A stretch of DNA of 64,000 nucleotides from Alcaligenaceae bacterium (GTDB lineage Bacteria; Pseudomonadota; Gammaproteobacteria; Burkholderiales; Burkholderiaceae_B). The stretch lies in NCBI GenBank assembly GCA_947379755.1, contig CANCOC010000003.1, positions 1-64,000 on the forward strand. Direction: 5' to 3'. Made by a program: the position numbers and the translations under genes. The notes beneath the pieces were generated by a model. That model saw only the letters and a list, made by a program, of their open reading frames with translations, was not told where the DNA came from and ran no database searches. Positions 20,668 through 31,632 of the stretch are shown here, in pieces; the first letter of the stretch is position 1; every line of letters starts with the position of its first letter.

Positions 20668-21591
20668 GTGGTTTCACCAAACTCCAGACGCGCCTTTCTG
20701 CTTGGGCGCAGAACTCCTCCAACCTCCTGGGGTGCATTTTGTGCACGCCTGTCACGCACTTGCAGCGGCAGGGTGCACTGGCACAAGGATCCCGCCCGTT
20801 ATCAGGCATGGCTTGTTCCTGCGCGGGAGACGGACATGTTGCACGCGCATGCGTTGTGCCGTGAATATGGTGTAAAAATTGCACTGGCAGGGGCCGCCGA
20901 AGGGGGTGAGATTGATGCTGCGCCTGTCTTGATGGTTGAGGCGGGTGCTGCCTGGGCCAGTCTGGCTCAGGCAGGTGCCAGCGGAACATTGTGGCGTGCC
21001 GACGCGGGCTGCAGCATCGCGCGCGTGCAAGCTTTGGGTGTCGCGGGTGTGCAAGGCGCGGACCCGGCGCTAAACGTAGCACAGTGGCTGGCCTCTGCGG
21101 CTTGCGCGCGCTGGCACACGGGTCAGGTCGGACAGAGTGGGATTGAACGCGTGCAGATCATGCTCGGCGACGGGACAATCGAAGTATTAGGACCCTTCGG
21201 TGCGGATGCGGTGACGCCGCTGCGTAGTCTGACTGTCCAGAAGATGGTTCCAAGGCTCTTTGAGCTCGCAGGCTCTGCAGAAGCGATCCTGTGTGCGCAA
21301 ACTGCTCACTGGCCGGCCAGGTTCAGGCTGGACGCTCTCATGCCATCAGGAGGAGAGGTCAATCTCGCCTGGTTGATGGCTGGCCATGGCGGATCCCTGG
21401 CCTGGGTGCAGGCAGTCTGGTTCAGGACCACGCCTCCCCGGAGTCTTGACAATCAGCCCTGCGGGCAAGCAGAAGATCCCCGGATCGTGGCTCAAGCGCA
21501 GGAACTTGACCGACAGCTCAAGGCGTGCTTCGATCCTCTTGGGGTTTTTCCCTCGATTCCTCCACCAAAGGGGCTAGAATCGGCATCTTGA
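20668..21591 (+). CDS. Degenerate FAD-linked oxidase-like protein (GlcE-like)
   Basis: A 307-residue protein that resembles FAD_binding_4 oxidases such as GlcE. The segment RYQAWLVPARETDMLHAHALCREYGVKIALAGA matches the start of the FAD domain, and RQLKACFDPLGVFPSIP matches the usual C-terminal block. The glycine-rich FAD loops look eroded, and the partner subunits GlcD and GlcF are absent, so catalytic activity is doubtful. The start is uncertain; the track uses a GTG at 20668. It ends 29 bp before maeB and may be co-transcribed with it. Confidence 0.65.
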   Translation: MVSPNSRRAFLLGRRTPPTSWGAFCARLSRTCSGRVHWHKDPARYQAWLVPARETDMLHAHALCREYGVKIALAGAAEGGEIDAAPVLMVEAGAAWASLAQAGASGTLWRADAGCSIARVQALGVAGVQGADPALNVAQWLASAACARWHTGQVGQSGIERVQIMLGDGTIEVLGPFGADAVTPLRSLTVQKMVPRLFELAGSAEAILCAQTAHWPARFRLDALMPSGGEVNLAWLMAGHGGSLAWVQAVWFRTTPPRSLDNQPCGQAEDPRIVAQAQELDRQLKACFDPLGVFPSIPPPKGLESAS

Positions 21592-21620
21592 AAGGTTGAC
21601 TCATACGGTAGATTCACATC

Positions 21621-23915
21621 ATGGAAGAAAATTTTCGCAAAGCTGCTCTTGAATATCACGAGCAAGGACGTCCTGGAAAGATTTCGATTGCCCCGACCAA
21701 ACAGTTGTCCAATCAGCGCGATCTGGCGCTGGCATATTCACCTGGTGTGGCTGCGGCGTGCGAAGAGATCGTGATCGATCCCGCAAATGCCTTTCGCTAT
21801 ACCGCACGTGGCAACCTGGTTGGTGTGATCACCAACGGGACTGCTGTGCTTGGTTTGGGCAATATCGGTCCTCTGGCTTCCAAGCCTGTCATGGAAGGCA
21901 AGGCGGTGCTATTTAAAAAGTTTGCTGGTATCGATGTGTTTGACATTGAAATCAATGAACAGGACCCTGACAAACTGGTTGAGATCATCGCCGGTCTTGA
22001 GCCGACCTTTGGCGGCATCAATCTCGAAGACATCAAGGCACCAGAGTGTTTTACAGTTGAGCGCAAGTTGCGCGAACGCATGAATATCCCCGTGTTTCAT
22101 GATGACCAGCATGGCACCGCTATTTGTGTGTCGGCTGCGTTTATCAATGGCCTGGCGGTGGTGGGCAAGGATATCAAGCAAGTCAAAGTCGCAGTGTCTG
22201 GCGCAGGCGCTGCCGCGCTGGCCTGTCTGGACTTGATGGTAGATCTCGGTTTGCCGCTGAAAAATATCTGGATCTCCGATATTGAGGGTGTGGTTTACGA
22301 AGGCCGCAAGGTCCTCATGGATCCTGATAAAGAGCGCTTTGCACAAAAAACAGATGCCCGCAAACTGGCGGACATCATGCACGATGCAGATGTCTTTCTG
22401 GGTTTGTCCGCAGGCGGCGTACTCAAGCCCGACATGGTCAAGAGCATGGCCAAGCGGCCGTTGATCCTGGCGCTGGCCAACCCGAATCCTGAAATTTTGC
22501 CAGCTGACGCACACGCTGTGCGTGATGACATCGTCATGGCGACTGGTCGCTCGGACTATCCGAATCAGGTCAATAACGTGTTGTGTTTCCCTTATATCTT
22601 CCGGGGTGCGTTGGATGTGGGCGCCACAACCATCACGCGCGAAATGGAGAAGGCCGCAGTGGTGGCCATTGCCAAGCTGGCTCAGGAAGAACAGAGTGAA
22701 GTCGTGGCAGCTGCCTATGGCACTTACGATGTTGCGTTTGGTCCCGAGTCTTTTATTCCCAAGCCCTTTGATCCTCGACTGATTGTACGGATCGCGCCTG
22801 CCGTGGCAAAGGCTGCAATGGAGTGTGGCGTGGCAACCCGCCCGATTGCGGATCTTGATGCGTACGTTGAGCAGCTTGAGCAATTCGTCTATCGCTCGGG
22901 TGCCTTCATGAAGCCACTGTTTTCGGCTGCGAAGTCCTGTGTCAGAGAAGGTGGTAAAGCGCGCATTGTTTTCACCGAAGGCGAAGACGAACGTGTCCTG
23001 CGCGCGGTGCAGGTGATTGTTGATGAAAAGCTCGCCAAGCCGATTCTGGTCGGACGTCCCTCGGTGCTGACTGCGCGCATCGAAAAATTTGGTTTGCGCT
23101 TGCGTCTGGGCGTCGATGTTGAAGTCACGAACCCCGAGTTTGACGAGCGCTTTCATGACTACTGGACGCTTTATTGGGAAGAAATGTGTCGTAACGGTGT
23201 GACCAAGGAAATGGCTCGCGTTGAAATGCGGCGTCGTCTGACCTTGATAGGTGCGACCATGGTCCGCATGGGTGATGCAGATGGCATGATCTGCGGCACG
23301 GTGAGCGGCTATGCCGATCATCTGCGCTATATCGACCAGATGATCGGTAAGCTTCCTGGCACCACCACCTACGCTGCAATGAGTATTTTGCTGTTGTCCG
23401 AGCAGACCATCGCATTGGTGGATACGCATATCAATGATGACCCGACAGCCGAACAGATTGCCGAGTTCACAATTGCTGCGGCTCAGCAGATGAGAAGGCT
23501 GAATCTGATTCCAAAAGTTGCCTTGTTGTCACGATCGAATTTTGGTTCCGGCAGCTCAGCCTCGGGTGCAAAGATGCGTGCTGCGCTTGATCTGATTCGC
23601 GTGCAGGCTCCAGACCTTGAAGTCGACGGCGAGATGCATGGTGATTGTGCACTCGATGAGTCGTTGCGTATGCGAATCCTGCCGTCTTCTACGCTGAAGG
23701 GTTCTGCCAATTTGCTGGTATGCCCCAATGTGGATTCAGGCAACATTGCCTACAACTTGTTAAAGACGACTGCTGGCGGAAACGTGGCCGTCGGACCTTT
23801 CCTGTTGGGGGTGAACGCGCCGATTCATATTCTGACTTCGAGCGCCACGGTGCGGCGTATCGTCAATATGACGGCACTTACAGTGGTAGAAGCCAACCAT
23901 CCCCGACACGCCTGA
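21621..23915 (+). CDS. maeB: NADP-dependent malic enzyme
   Basis: Converts malate to pyruvate and CO2 with reduction of NADP. It has 764 residues and the two-domain MaeB layout: an N-terminal malic enzyme part ([48 protein letters not shown] nucleotide loop) and a C-terminal phosphotransacetylase-like regulatory domain from about residue 440 ([35 protein letters not shown]). In the family the C-terminal domain binds acetyl-CoA as an allosteric inhibitor. The complementary strand carries a long shadow ORF that I reject. Confidence 0.95.
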   Translation: MEENFRKAALEYHEQGRPGKISIAPTKQLSNQRDLALAYSPGVAAACEEIVIDPANAFRYTARGNLVGVITNGTAVLGLGNIGPLASKPVMEGKAVLFKKFAGIDVFDIEINEQDPDKLVEIIAGLEPTFGGINLEDIKAPECFTVERKLRERMNIPVFHDDQHGTAICVSAAFINGLAVVGKDIKQVKVAVSGAGAAALACLDLMVDLGLPLKNIWISDIEGVVYEGRKVLMDPDKERFAQKTDARKLADIMHDADVFLGLSAGGVLKPDMVKSMAKRPLILALANPNPEILPADAHAVRDDIVMATGRSDYPNQVNNVLCFPYIFRGALDVGATTITREMEKAAVVAIAKLAQEEQSEVVAAAYGTYDVAFGPESFIPKPFDPRLIVRIAPAVAKAAMECGVATRPIADLDAYVEQLEQFVYRSGAFMKPLFSAAKSCVREGGKARIVFTEGEDERVLRAVQVIVDEKLAKPILVGRPSVLTARIEKFGLRLRLGVDVEVTNPEFDERFHDYWTLYWEEMCRNGVTKEMARVEMRRRLTLIGATMVRMGDADGMICGTVSGYADHLRYIDQMIGKLPGTTTYAAMSILLLSEQTIALVDTHINDDPTAEQIAEFTIAAAQQMRRLNLIPKVALLSRSNFGSGSSASGAKMRAALDLIRVQAPDLEVDGEMHGDCALDESLRMRILPSSTLKGSANLLVCPNVDSGNIAYNLLKTTAGGNVAVGPFLLGVNAPIHILTSSATVRRIVNMTALTVVEANHPRHA

Positions 23916-24000
23916 AACAATTAACAGGTAATGTAAAAAATATTTTGTAGTGGGTGGTAGCTTCTCCATGTAGTAAGTGTTACAAGACAATAAATAGATC

Positions 24001-24025
24001 TCCGCCTGTGTGGTCTGCAGGCGGA
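24001..24025. repeat. Hairpin downstream of maeB
   Basis: A perfect 8-bp inverted repeat TCCGCCTG/CAGGCGGA with a 9-nt loop lies 86 bp after the maeB stop in the 160-bp gap before the barstar gene. No T-run follows on the plus strand. It may mark the end of the maeB message, but it is not a canonical intrinsic terminator. Confidence 0.4.
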
Positions 24026-24075
24026 TCAGATACAACGTTTAAACGCAATGGGGCCTTGAATCAGGAGCCACCAGT

Positions 24076-24540
24076 ATGGGTAAAACAGTCGATCCGAAAT
24101 TGCGACAATTGTTGCAAAAAGGCGGTGATATCGATCCGCAAAAGGATCTTGATGCGCTTGAGGCCGTGGCAAAAGAGCGTGGCCTGGCTTGGTGTGTGGC
24201 TGATTGTGAAAAAGCGCGCAGCTGGTCTGCCGTGTTCCGTGCTGTAGTCAAGGCCGTGGATTACCCCCAGTTTTTCGGTGGTGATTTTGATGCCTTGTAT
24301 GACTGTCTGAGTGACACGTTGCTTGATCAGAAAGAAGGTGTGGTACTGGTGTTTGACAAGTTACATTCAGCTGACCCTGCGATCGTCAATGAGGGTAAGG
24401 AATTTCTTGAGATTCTGAATAATGCAGTGCAGTTCGCTCAGGAAAATGGCCGTGTCTTTATCTTTGGTATTCACCATGCCGGCAAGCATCCCGAGGCGGT
24501 GCCCGGGGTGGTAAACAGCTGGAGCAATACGCCGGCTTGA
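24076..24540 (+). CDS. Orphan barstar-family protein
   Basis: A 154-residue acidic soluble protein. Its centre matches the barstar fold: YPQFFGGDFDALYDCLSD corresponds to the helix-2 region that in barstar plugs the barnase active site, and VVLVFDKLHSADP to the following strand. There is an N-terminal extension of about 50 residues. A strong AGGAG site lies eight bases before the ATG. No barnase-like RNase or other toxin is next to it; the neighbours are maeB and rsmE. It is either an immunity protein for a nuclease made elsewhere or acquired from competitors, or has another role. Confidence 0.85.
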   Translation: MGKTVDPKLRQLLQKGGDIDPQKDLDALEAVAKERGLAWCVADCEKARSWSAVFRAVVKAVDYPQFFGGDFDALYDCLSDTLLDQKEGVVLVFDKLHSADPAIVNEGKEFLEILNNAVQFAQENGRVFIFGIHHAGKHPEAVPGVVNSWSNTPA

Positions 24541-24568
24541 GCCCGTAGCTTGCGCGTCGTTTTGTTCG

Positions 24569-25309
24569 TTACCAGGCGAGCAGGGCCGTTGCCGCAGCTA
24601 CCATGGCTAGTGCTGCGGTTTCTGTTCGCAGAACTCTTGTGCCAAATTTGACTGACTGCACGCCGAGCTTGTGTGCACAGTCAAATTCCTGATGACTCCA
24701 TCCGCCTTCCGGTCCGATCAGCAGCGTCAGTGCAGGGTTGACATGCAGGTTGGCCGCGGGGCTTTGAAGCCAGGTGCTAAAGTCTTGTGCGCCCTCGGGT
24801 TCGCACAATAATCGAGTGTGGCTGGATGGCTCAGCGAGTGCTTTTTCGAGACTTTGAGGAGCCTGGATCTGCATCAGCCGATTGCGTCCACATTGCTCTG
24901 AGGCGGACTCGATGGTCCGCTGCCAGTGCGCCAGGCGCTTTTCCAGTCGTGGACCGGAAAGTTGCAGGACGCTTCTCTGTGCCGCGATCGGGACAATGCG
25001 ATGCACGCCGAGTTCTACAGCTTTTTCTATGATCCAGTCCATTTTGTCGCCTGAAGGCAGGCCTTGCAGCAGGGTGATCTGTCCCGCGAGTTCAGCTTCG
25101 CGCGCTTGCCGTTCCCCAAGCACCACCACAGCAACTTTCCCATTGAAATCAACGGTCCCAGTGATTTCTCCTCCCTGCCCATCAAACAAAACGATATTGC
25201 TGCCCGCTTCGAGACGCAGCACCCGGATGTGGTGGGCAACAGACTCGGGAACGGTGAAAGTCTGGTTCTCAGCAAGGGGTTCGGAACAGTAAAAACGGGG
25301 GCTTGGCAT
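24569..25309 (-). CDS. rsmE: 16S rRNA (uracil1498-N3)-methyltransferase
   Basis: SPOUT-class methyltransferase acting on U1498 of 16S rRNA. It has an N-terminal PUA-like domain ([25 protein letters not shown]) and the knotted C-terminal AdoMet site with [15 protein letters not shown] and [17 protein letters not shown] chose the ATG beginning MPSPRFYC (246 aa), the typical RsmE N-terminus; the track start adds 25 residues that reach towards tkt. It is divergent from tkt and convergent with the barstar gene. Confidence 0.95.
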   Translation of the reverse strand: MPSPRFYCSEPLAENQTFTVPESVAHHIRVLRLEAGSNIVLFDGQGGEITGTVDFNGKVAVVVLGERQAREAELAGQITLLQGLPSGDKMDWIIEKAVELGVHRIVPIAAQRSVLQLSGPRLEKRLAHWQRTIESASEQCGRNRLMQIQAPQSLEKALAEPSSHTRLLCEPEGAQDFSTWLQSPAANLHVNPALTLLIGPEGGWSHQEFDCAHKLGVQSVKFGTRVLRTETAALAMVAAATALLAW

Positions 25310-25401
25310 GCGTCTGGCTCGTGAGGGAACTGGGTGGAAGTACGGGTGGTAAAATCTTTGGTCTTTTAACCTATTTAACAGCAATCAGCCAAACCCAAGT
25401 G

Positions 25402-27447
25402 ATGAGCCAAACTACAGCCACCCCCGTCAAACTGGCCGATGCGATTCGTGCCCTCGCTATGGACGCCGTCCAGCAAGCTAACTCGGGACACCCCGGCGCG
25501 CCCATGGGCATGGCTGAAATGGCACAAGCTTTGTTTACCCGTCACTTGCAGCACAACCCCGCTGATCCGGCCTGGGCCAATCGCGATCGTTTTGTGCTGT
25601 CCAATGGTCATGGCTCGATGTTGATTTATGCATTGTTGCATCTCACGGGCTACGATCTGCCGATGGACGAGCTGCGCAAGTTCCGCCAGCTCCACTCCAA
25701 AACACCTGGCCACCCCGAAGTTGGCGTGACACCAGGCATTGAGACCACCACGGGCCCCCTGGGCCAGGGGCTGGCCAATGCAGTCGGCATGGCTCTGACA
25801 GAATCCCTGCTGGCGGCTGAGTTCAACCGCCCCGGCCATGCGATTGTCGACCATCAGACCTATGCGTTTGTAGGTGATGGCTGCCTCATGGAAGGCATCT
25901 CGCACGAAGTCTGTTCACTGGCGGGTACTTTACGCCTGTCCAAATTAGTGGTGCTGTACGACGACAACGGTATTTCAATCGACGGTAAGGTTGAGAACTG
26001 GTTTGCCGATGATACGGCCAGGCGTTTTGAGGCCTACGGCTGGAATGTCATCAAAGTGGCCGATGGTCACAATGTGGATGCGGTAGACCAGGCGATTGCG
26101 CAGGCAACCCTGCTGGGTCAGCAACATAACCGTCCGACGCTGATCGTTTGCCGGACCGTGATTGGTCATGGTGCCCCAACGGTTGCAGGAACGGATAAGG
26201 TTCACGGCGCGCCGCTCGGTGCAGATGAAATCGCCGGTACGCGACTGGCAATTGGCTGGCCCTACGCACCATTCGAAATTCCTGAAGCTGTTTATCAGGG
26301 CTGGGACCAGCGCCCGGCGGGTGCAAAGACCCAGTCCGACTGGCAACAGGTTTTTGATGCCTATGCGGTGGAGTTTCCGGCCGAAGCGGCTGAGTTTATG
26401 CGCCGCATGCGTGGTCAGTTACCGGCAAATTTTGCTGAGATCTCACAAAAATTGCTAGCTGAGACCAATGCCAAGGCTGAGACCATTGCGACCCGCAAAG
26501 CTTCACAGCTTGCAATTACCACGCTCGTTCAAGCCTTGCCCGAGATGCTGGGTGGTTCGGCCGATTTGACAGGTTCAAACTTTACAGACTGGAAGGGTGC
26601 TGTCGCGGTGCGTGCAGGCGAGCATGGTGTCCAGTTTGGTCGCCACATCAATTACGGCGTGCGCGAGTTCGGTATGGCTGCCATGATGAATGGCATGGCT
26701 CTGCATGGCGGGTATCTTCCGTTTGGCGGGACCTTCCTGACCTTCTCCGACTATTCGCGCAACGCCCTGCGGATGGCTGCGTTGATGAAGCAACGCGTGG
26801 TGCATGTCTTTACCCACGACTCGATCGGTCTGGGTGAAGACGGCCCAACCCATCAGTCCATCGAACATGCCAGCAGCCTGCGCCTGATTCCAAATCTTTC
26901 ACTCTGGCGTCCTTGCGATACGGTCGAAACCACGGCTGCCTGGCTGGCCGCCGTTGGGCGCCCCTCGAGCATCGGGATGGATACGCACGATGGTGGTCCG
27001 ACTGCTTTGCTGCTGTCGCGCCAGAATTTACCGTTTGTGACACGTAGCGCTGAGACGCTTGCTGCGGTTGCACGTGGCGGATATGTACTGGTTGATGCCG
27101 CCCAAGCGCGTGCTGCCATTATTGCGACAGGTTCTGAGGTCGGTATCGCGATCGAAGCCCAAAAGTTGCTAGCTGCAGAGGGGATCGCCGTCCGTGTGGT
27201 CTCCATGCCGAGCACCGATGTGTTTGACAAACAGGATGCCACCTGGCGCGCGCAGGTTCTACCCAAGGGCATGCCACGCGTAGCCGTTGAAGCGGGCGTG
27301 ACCGCATTCTGGCACAAGTATGTTGGTCTCGACGGTGCGGTAGTGGGAATCGACACTTATGGTGAATCTGCACCGGCCGGCACATTATTCAAGCATTTTG
27401 GCCTGACGGCTGAAAAAGTAGCCCAGGCAGTCAAACAGGTTTTATAA
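25402..27447 (+). CDS. tkt: Transketolase
   Basis: TPP enzyme moving two-carbon units in the pentose phosphate (and Calvin) pathway. It has 681 residues. Landmarks are [16 protein letters not shown] at the N-terminus, the TPP motif start [12 protein letters not shown], and [14 protein letters not shown] in the middle domain. I chose the ATG beginning [11 protein letters not shown] because upstream residues in the track ORF do not resemble the family. It heads tkt-gap-pgk, with gap 25 bp downstream. Confidence 0.96.
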   Translation: MSQTTATPVKLADAIRALAMDAVQQANSGHPGAPMGMAEMAQALFTRHLQHNPADPAWANRDRFVLSNGHGSMLIYALLHLTGYDLPMDELRKFRQLHSKTPGHPEVGVTPGIETTTGPLGQGLANAVGMALTESLLAAEFNRPGHAIVDHQTYAFVGDGCLMEGISHEVCSLAGTLRLSKLVVLYDDNGISIDGKVENWFADDTARRFEAYGWNVIKVADGHNVDAVDQAIAQATLLGQQHNRPTLIVCRTVIGHGAPTVAGTDKVHGAPLGADEIAGTRLAIGWPYAPFEIPEAVYQGWDQRPAGAKTQSDWQQVFDAYAVEFPAEAAEFMRRMRGQLPANFAEISQKLLAETNAKAETIATRKASQLAITTLVQALPEMLGGSADLTGSNFTDWKGAVAVRAGEHGVQFGRHINYGVREFGMAAMMNGMALHGGYLPFGGTFLTFSDYSRNALRMAALMKQRVVHVFTHDSIGLGEDGPTHQSIEHASSLRLIPNLSLWRPCDTVETTAAWLAAVGRPSSIGMDTHDGGPTALLLSRQNLPFVTRSAETLAAVARGGYVLVDAAQARAAIIATGSEVGIAIEAQKLLAAEGIAVRVVSMPSTDVFDKQDATWRAQVLPKGMPRVAVEAGVTAFWHKYVGLDGAVVGIDTYGESAPAGTLFKHFGLTAEKVAQAVKQVL

Positions 27448-27460
27448 AATTTCAAACTAG

Positions 27461-28483
<1,023 letters not shown>

Positions 28484-28496
28484 TTGCTGCACATGA

Positions 28497-28520
28497 AAAG
28501 GGGCCCTTCGGGGCCTCTTT
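28497..28520 (+). terminator. Terminator-like hairpin with UUCG tetraloop between gap and pgk
   Basis: The stem AAAGGGGCCC/GGGCCTCTTT (one G-T pair) closes a TTCG loop flanked by C and G, the very stable C(UUCG)G tetraloop. Only three T follow directly. Because pgk begins 44 bp later on the same strand, this may be partial termination, an mRNA-stabilising element, or the true end of tkt-gap. Confidence 0.65.
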
Positions 28521-28563
28521 GCTGTGCACGCCTCCATCCTTTAGTCTTTTCGGTTCTTCAATC

Positions 28564-29763
28564 ATGACGACTGTTCTTACGCTTTCTGCTCTTGCTCAGT
28601 CTGGCAAGCTCGCTGGCAAACGGGTTTTTATCCGTGCCGATCTGAATGTGCCTTTTGATGGTGCAGGCAATATCACTGAAGACACACGTATCCGCGCATC
28701 CGTTCCGGGTATCAAGCTGGCGCTAGACGCTGGTGCTGCCGTCATGGTGACCTCTCACCTTGGACGCCCGACCGAGGGCACGCTTGCGCCCGCTGATTCG
28801 CTGGCTCCAATTGCCAAACGTCTGTCTGAATTGCTGGGTATGCCTGTGCCCCTTTTGCAAAATTGGGTAGAGGGAGTGAGCGTCGCGCCCGGTCAAGTGG
28901 TCCTGCTTGAAAATTGCCGTGTCAATCCCGGCGAAAAAAAGAATGATCCAGTGCTGTCAAAGAAAATGGCTGCCTTGTGTGACGTCTACGCAAACGATGC
29001 CTTTGGTACCTCGCACCGCGCCGAAGCCACTACCTACGGGATTGCAGAGTTTGCGCCCATTGCGTGCGCTGGCCCACTGTTGCAGGCTGAGCTGGAGGCC
29101 CTGGGACGTGCGTTGCATGCTCCTAAGCGTCCTCTCGTGGCGATTGTTGGTGGTTCAAAAGTTTCAACCAAACTTTCAATTCTCCAGTCACTGGCGGATA
29201 AAGTTGATCAGTTGATTGTGGGTGGCGGTATCGCCAACACCTTCATGCTGGCAGCTGGTCTACCCATCGGCAAGTCGCTGGCCGAACCTGAACAGCTCGA
29301 GCAAGCCCGTGCCGTGATGGAAAAAATGCAGGCACGCGGTGCTGCGGTACCCATCCCCACTGACGTCGTGTGTGCCACAGAATTTTCTGCCACAGCAAAA
29401 GCAACAGTCAAAGCGTCAAAGGATGTTGGCCCCGATGATTTGATTCTGGATATTGGTCCTGATACCGCTAATCAGCTTGCAGCCATTCTCAAACAGGCCG
29501 GTACGATCGTCTGGAACGGCCCGCTTGGTGTGTTTGAGTTTGCCTCGTTTGCCAACGGTACTGAAGTGGTCTCGCATGCCATTGCTGACTCCGAGGGCTT
29601 TTCGATTGCTGGCGGTGGCGATACGCTTGCTGCGATTGCAAAGTTCGGGATTACCGAGCAGGTCGGCTACATCTCTACCGGTGGTGGTGCCTTTCTTGAG
29701 TTTCTGGAAGGCAGAACGCTACCCGCCGTGGACATTCTGCAAAAGCGCGCTGCGCAGCTTTAG
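28564..29763 (+). CDS. pgk: Phosphoglycerate kinase
   Basis: Glycolytic kinase of 399 residues. Landmarks are [24 protein letters not shown] at the substrate site (quoted in part), [18 protein letters not shown] in the hinge region and the C-terminal [11 protein letters not shown] nucleotide loop. I chose the ATG beginning [10 protein letters not shown]; the track start adds 15 unrelated residues overlapping the terminator-like hairpin. Its end overlaps the cupin gene on the other strand by 4 bp. Confidence 0.96.
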   Translation: MTTVLTLSALAQSGKLAGKRVFIRADLNVPFDGAGNITEDTRIRASVPGIKLALDAGAAVMVTSHLGRPTEGTLAPADSLAPIAKRLSELLGMPVPLLQNWVEGVSVAPGQVVLLENCRVNPGEKKNDPVLSKKMAALCDVYANDAFGTSHRAEATTYGIAEFAPIACAGPLLQAELEALGRALHAPKRPLVAIVGGSKVSTKLSILQSLADKVDQLIVGGGIANTFMLAAGLPIGKSLAEPEQLEQARAVMEKMQARGAAVPIPTDVVCATEFSATAKATVKASKDVGPDDLILDIGPDTANQLAAILKQAGTIVWNGPLGVFEFASFANGTEVVSHAIADSEGFSIAGGGDTLAAIAKFGITEQVGYISTGGGAFLEFLEGRTLPAVDILQKRAAQL

Positions 29764-30089
29764 TCCACAATGAAGAGAGTCGCACCTGTCAGCGTTGAAG
29801 ACTGGTGCGGCTCAGCGTGATCTGCAACCTGATAACTCATGCCAGGCGCCAGATCAAAGCTGCGACCGTCTTTGAGTAAAGTGTGCAGGGAACCTGTCAG
29901 GCACAGCAGGATGTGGCCTTTTTCGCACCAGTGGTCGGCCAGATAACCAGGCGTATATTCGACCATTCTGACTCTGATCGTCCCGAACTGGCATGTCCGC
30001 CAGAAGGCTTTGCCCGTTGTGCCCGGATGCTCGGTGATGGGGATGGTGGACCAGTCGGTCGTGCCAAACGGAATCTCTTGAATATTCAT
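29760..30089 (-). CDS. Small DHCW-motif-type cupin
   Basis: A 109-residue single-domain cupin. The metal-binding motif 1 region reads [17 protein letters not shown] and motif 2 is [13 protein letters not shown]. It resembles the small cupin family annotated by the DHCW motif, although here the order is DHWC. The ligand and reaction are unknown. It is a single gene, convergent with pgk (4-bp overlap of stops) and divergent from cbpA. Confidence 0.85.
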   Translation of the reverse strand: MNIQEIPFGTTDWSTIPITEHPGTTGKAFWRTCQFGTIRVRMVEYTPGYLADHWCEKGHILLCLTGSLHTLLKDGRSFDLAPGMSYQVADHAEPHQSSTLTGATLFIVD

Positions 30090-30178
30090 AGTTGTGCGGA
30101 TTCACTTGAAATTTATTGAATTTGCCCCCATTGTTAGGGTTATTCAATCTTTTGGGTGCGCTTCGAGCCACCTTGCTC

Positions 30179-31174
30179 ATGGAATTCAAAGACTACTACA
30201 AGATTCTTGAAGTGCCACGCGATGCCTCTCAGGATGATATCCGCAAGGCATACCGTAAGCTCGCCCGCAAATATCATCCGGATGTGAGTAAAGAAGCCAA
30301 TGCTGAGTCTCGCATGCGCGACGTCAACGAAGCCAATGATGTGCTGCGCGATGCTGAAAAGCGCGCCGAGTACGATGCGCTCGCTGCAGGTGTCTCTGGT
30401 GGCAACGGTGCGGCACCTCCACCAGGGTGGGATCGCGGCTTTGAGTTCTCGGGCGCCGGTGGTGCGGGTGATGCAGATTTTCAGGACTTCCTCAATGGCA
30501 TGTTCAAACAGGCAGCGCGCAAGCGGCAGGGTTTTGCCGCTGGGCGGGGCGCTGGTCCTGGCGGTGGCTTCGACGGGCACGCTGGCGGACAGGCTTTCAA
30601 GGTGCGTGGCGAAGATCATCATGCTGATATTGAAATCTCGCTCGAAGACAGTTTTGCCGGGGTGACCCGTGAGCTGAGTTTGCGTTCAGTTCAGCTAGAC
30701 GATCAGGGAAGGCCTTACATGGGTACGCGCACGCTGAGCGTGCGTATTCCGACGGGTGTGCGTGAAGGGCAGATGATTCGCCTGTCTGGTCAGGGTATGC
30801 CAGGTGAAGGTGGTGGAGAGTCAGGCGACCTGTTCCTGACAGTCCGGTTCGCGCCGCACCCCGTGTATCAGGCGGATGGGCGTGATTTGAAAATGCATTT
30901 GCCCATTACACCCTGGGAAGCCGCGCTGGGGGGACAAGTCCATGCCCCAACCATGCAGGGTGAAGTCGAAGTCAATATTCCTGCAGGAAGCAAGCAAGGT
31001 GGCAAGTTGCGCTTGCGTGGCAAGGGGCTGCCAGGTGATCCTGCGGGTGACCTGTACTTGACGCTTGATATCGTTTGGCCACCGGCAGATAACGATGCCA
31101 CGCGTGCTGCCTATCAGCAGCTTGCAAAGGCTGCCGCATTCAATCCCCGTCGTCATCTGGGAGTTCAGTCATGA
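30179..31174 (+). CDS. cbpA: CbpA-type DnaJ-family co-chaperone
   Basis: A 331-residue Hsp40. The J domain at the N-terminus starts [15 protein letters not shown] and contains the HPD tripeptide ([10 protein letters not shown]). A Gly/Phe-rich linker follows and then the two beta-sandwich substrate domains ([26 protein letters not shown]). There is no zinc-finger, so it is CbpA-like and not DnaJ. I chose the ATG beginning MEFKDYYK. The stop overlaps cbpM by 4 bp (ATGA), the usual pair. Confidence 0.96.
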   Translation: MEFKDYYKILEVPRDASQDDIRKAYRKLARKYHPDVSKEANAESRMRDVNEANDVLRDAEKRAEYDALAAGVSGGNGAAPPPGWDRGFEFSGAGGAGDADFQDFLNGMFKQAARKRQGFAAGRGAGPGGGFDGHAGGQAFKVRGEDHHADIEISLEDSFAGVTRELSLRSVQLDDQGRPYMGTRTLSVRIPTGVREGQMIRLSGQGMPGEGGGESGDLFLTVRFAPHPVYQADGRDLKMHLPITPWEAALGGQVHAPTMQGEVEVNIPAGSKQGGKLRLRGKGLPGDPAGDLYLTLDIVWPPADNDATRAAYQQLAKAAAFNPRRHLGVQS

Positions 31175-31479
31175 ACACAGTCACCGTTTGTACCGCCCTG
31201 ATGGTGGACCAGGATGCCCCCGTTACCATTGATGAACTTGCACGTTTTTGTGAGCAACAGACGCAATGGGTGGTTACACTGGTCGACCAGGGCATACTGC
31301 CTCCTGCACAAGGGCAATATCCGGAGCAATGGGTTTTTACCAGCGTCTCAGTGACGCGTGCGCGCCATGTAGCTCGCCTGCAACGGGATTTTGAAGTGAA
31401 TCTCGACGCGGCTGCCCTCATGTTGGATCTGATGGAAGAAGTGCGTCATTTACGGGGCCGTCTTGCAACGTTCAAGTAA
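31171..31479 (+). CDS. cbpM: Chaperone modulator CbpM
   Basis: A 102-residue MerR-like helical protein that in E. coli binds the J domain of CbpA and blocks its co-chaperone activity. The HTH-like part ([25 protein letters not shown]) and the C-terminal helix [16 protein letters not shown] fit the family. Overlap with cbpA indicates coupled synthesis of chaperone and inhibitor. Confidence 0.93.
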   Translation: MNTVTVCTALMVDQDAPVTIDELARFCEQQTQWVVTLVDQGILPPAQGQYPEQWVFTSVSVTRARHVARLQRDFEVNLDAAALMLDLMEEVRHLRGRLATFK

Positions 31480-31495
31480 TGCATATTTATTCTTT

Positions 31496-31517
31496 TAAGT
31501 AATAAGCAAATTACTTA
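31496..31517. promoter_or_regulatory. Inverted repeat, possible operator or weak terminator
   Basis: TAAGTAAT and ATTACTTA form a perfect 8-bp inverted repeat around AAGCAA, 17 bp after the cbpM stop. AT-rich arms and the spacing suit a dimeric regulator; no long T-run supports a terminator. It lies in the 153-bp gap upstream of the ABC transporter genes. Confidence 0.45.
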
Positions 31518-31537
31518 TCGGTCATTTCGGATATATA

Positions 31538-31562
31538 GGGATTGGCCTAAACTGCCAATCCC
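31538..31562. promoter_or_regulatory. Perfect 9-bp inverted repeat upstream of the ABC transporter
   Basis: GGGATTGGC and GCCAATCCC flank the 7-nt loop CTAAACT, about 70 bp upstream of the ATPase gene start. It could be an RNA hairpin in the leader or a protein-binding site. No T-run follows on either strand. Confidence 0.45.
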
Positions 31563-31632
31563 GGTTCGTAGCTCGGACCTTTACATCCCAATGACTGCAG
31601 GCACTGCTTAACGCTGTGCTGACTGGATCTTT

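Noticed and set aside
21909-23429. 506-aa ORF on the minus strand opposite maeB
   Set aside because: It lies wholly inside the clearly recognised maeB reading frame, is rich in His, Arg and Gln as expected of an antisense shadow of a GC-biased gene, and shows no family motif or ribosome site.
24076-24540. Classical toxin-antitoxin pair involving the barstar gene
   Set aside because: No small nuclease ORF lies within several kilobases on either side; neighbours are maeB, rsmE and tkt.
31480-31632. Possible TPP riboswitch upstream of the ABC operon
   Set aside because: The binding protein is distantly like THI5/NMT1 proteins, so I looked for the CTGAGA and related conserved blocks and did not find them.
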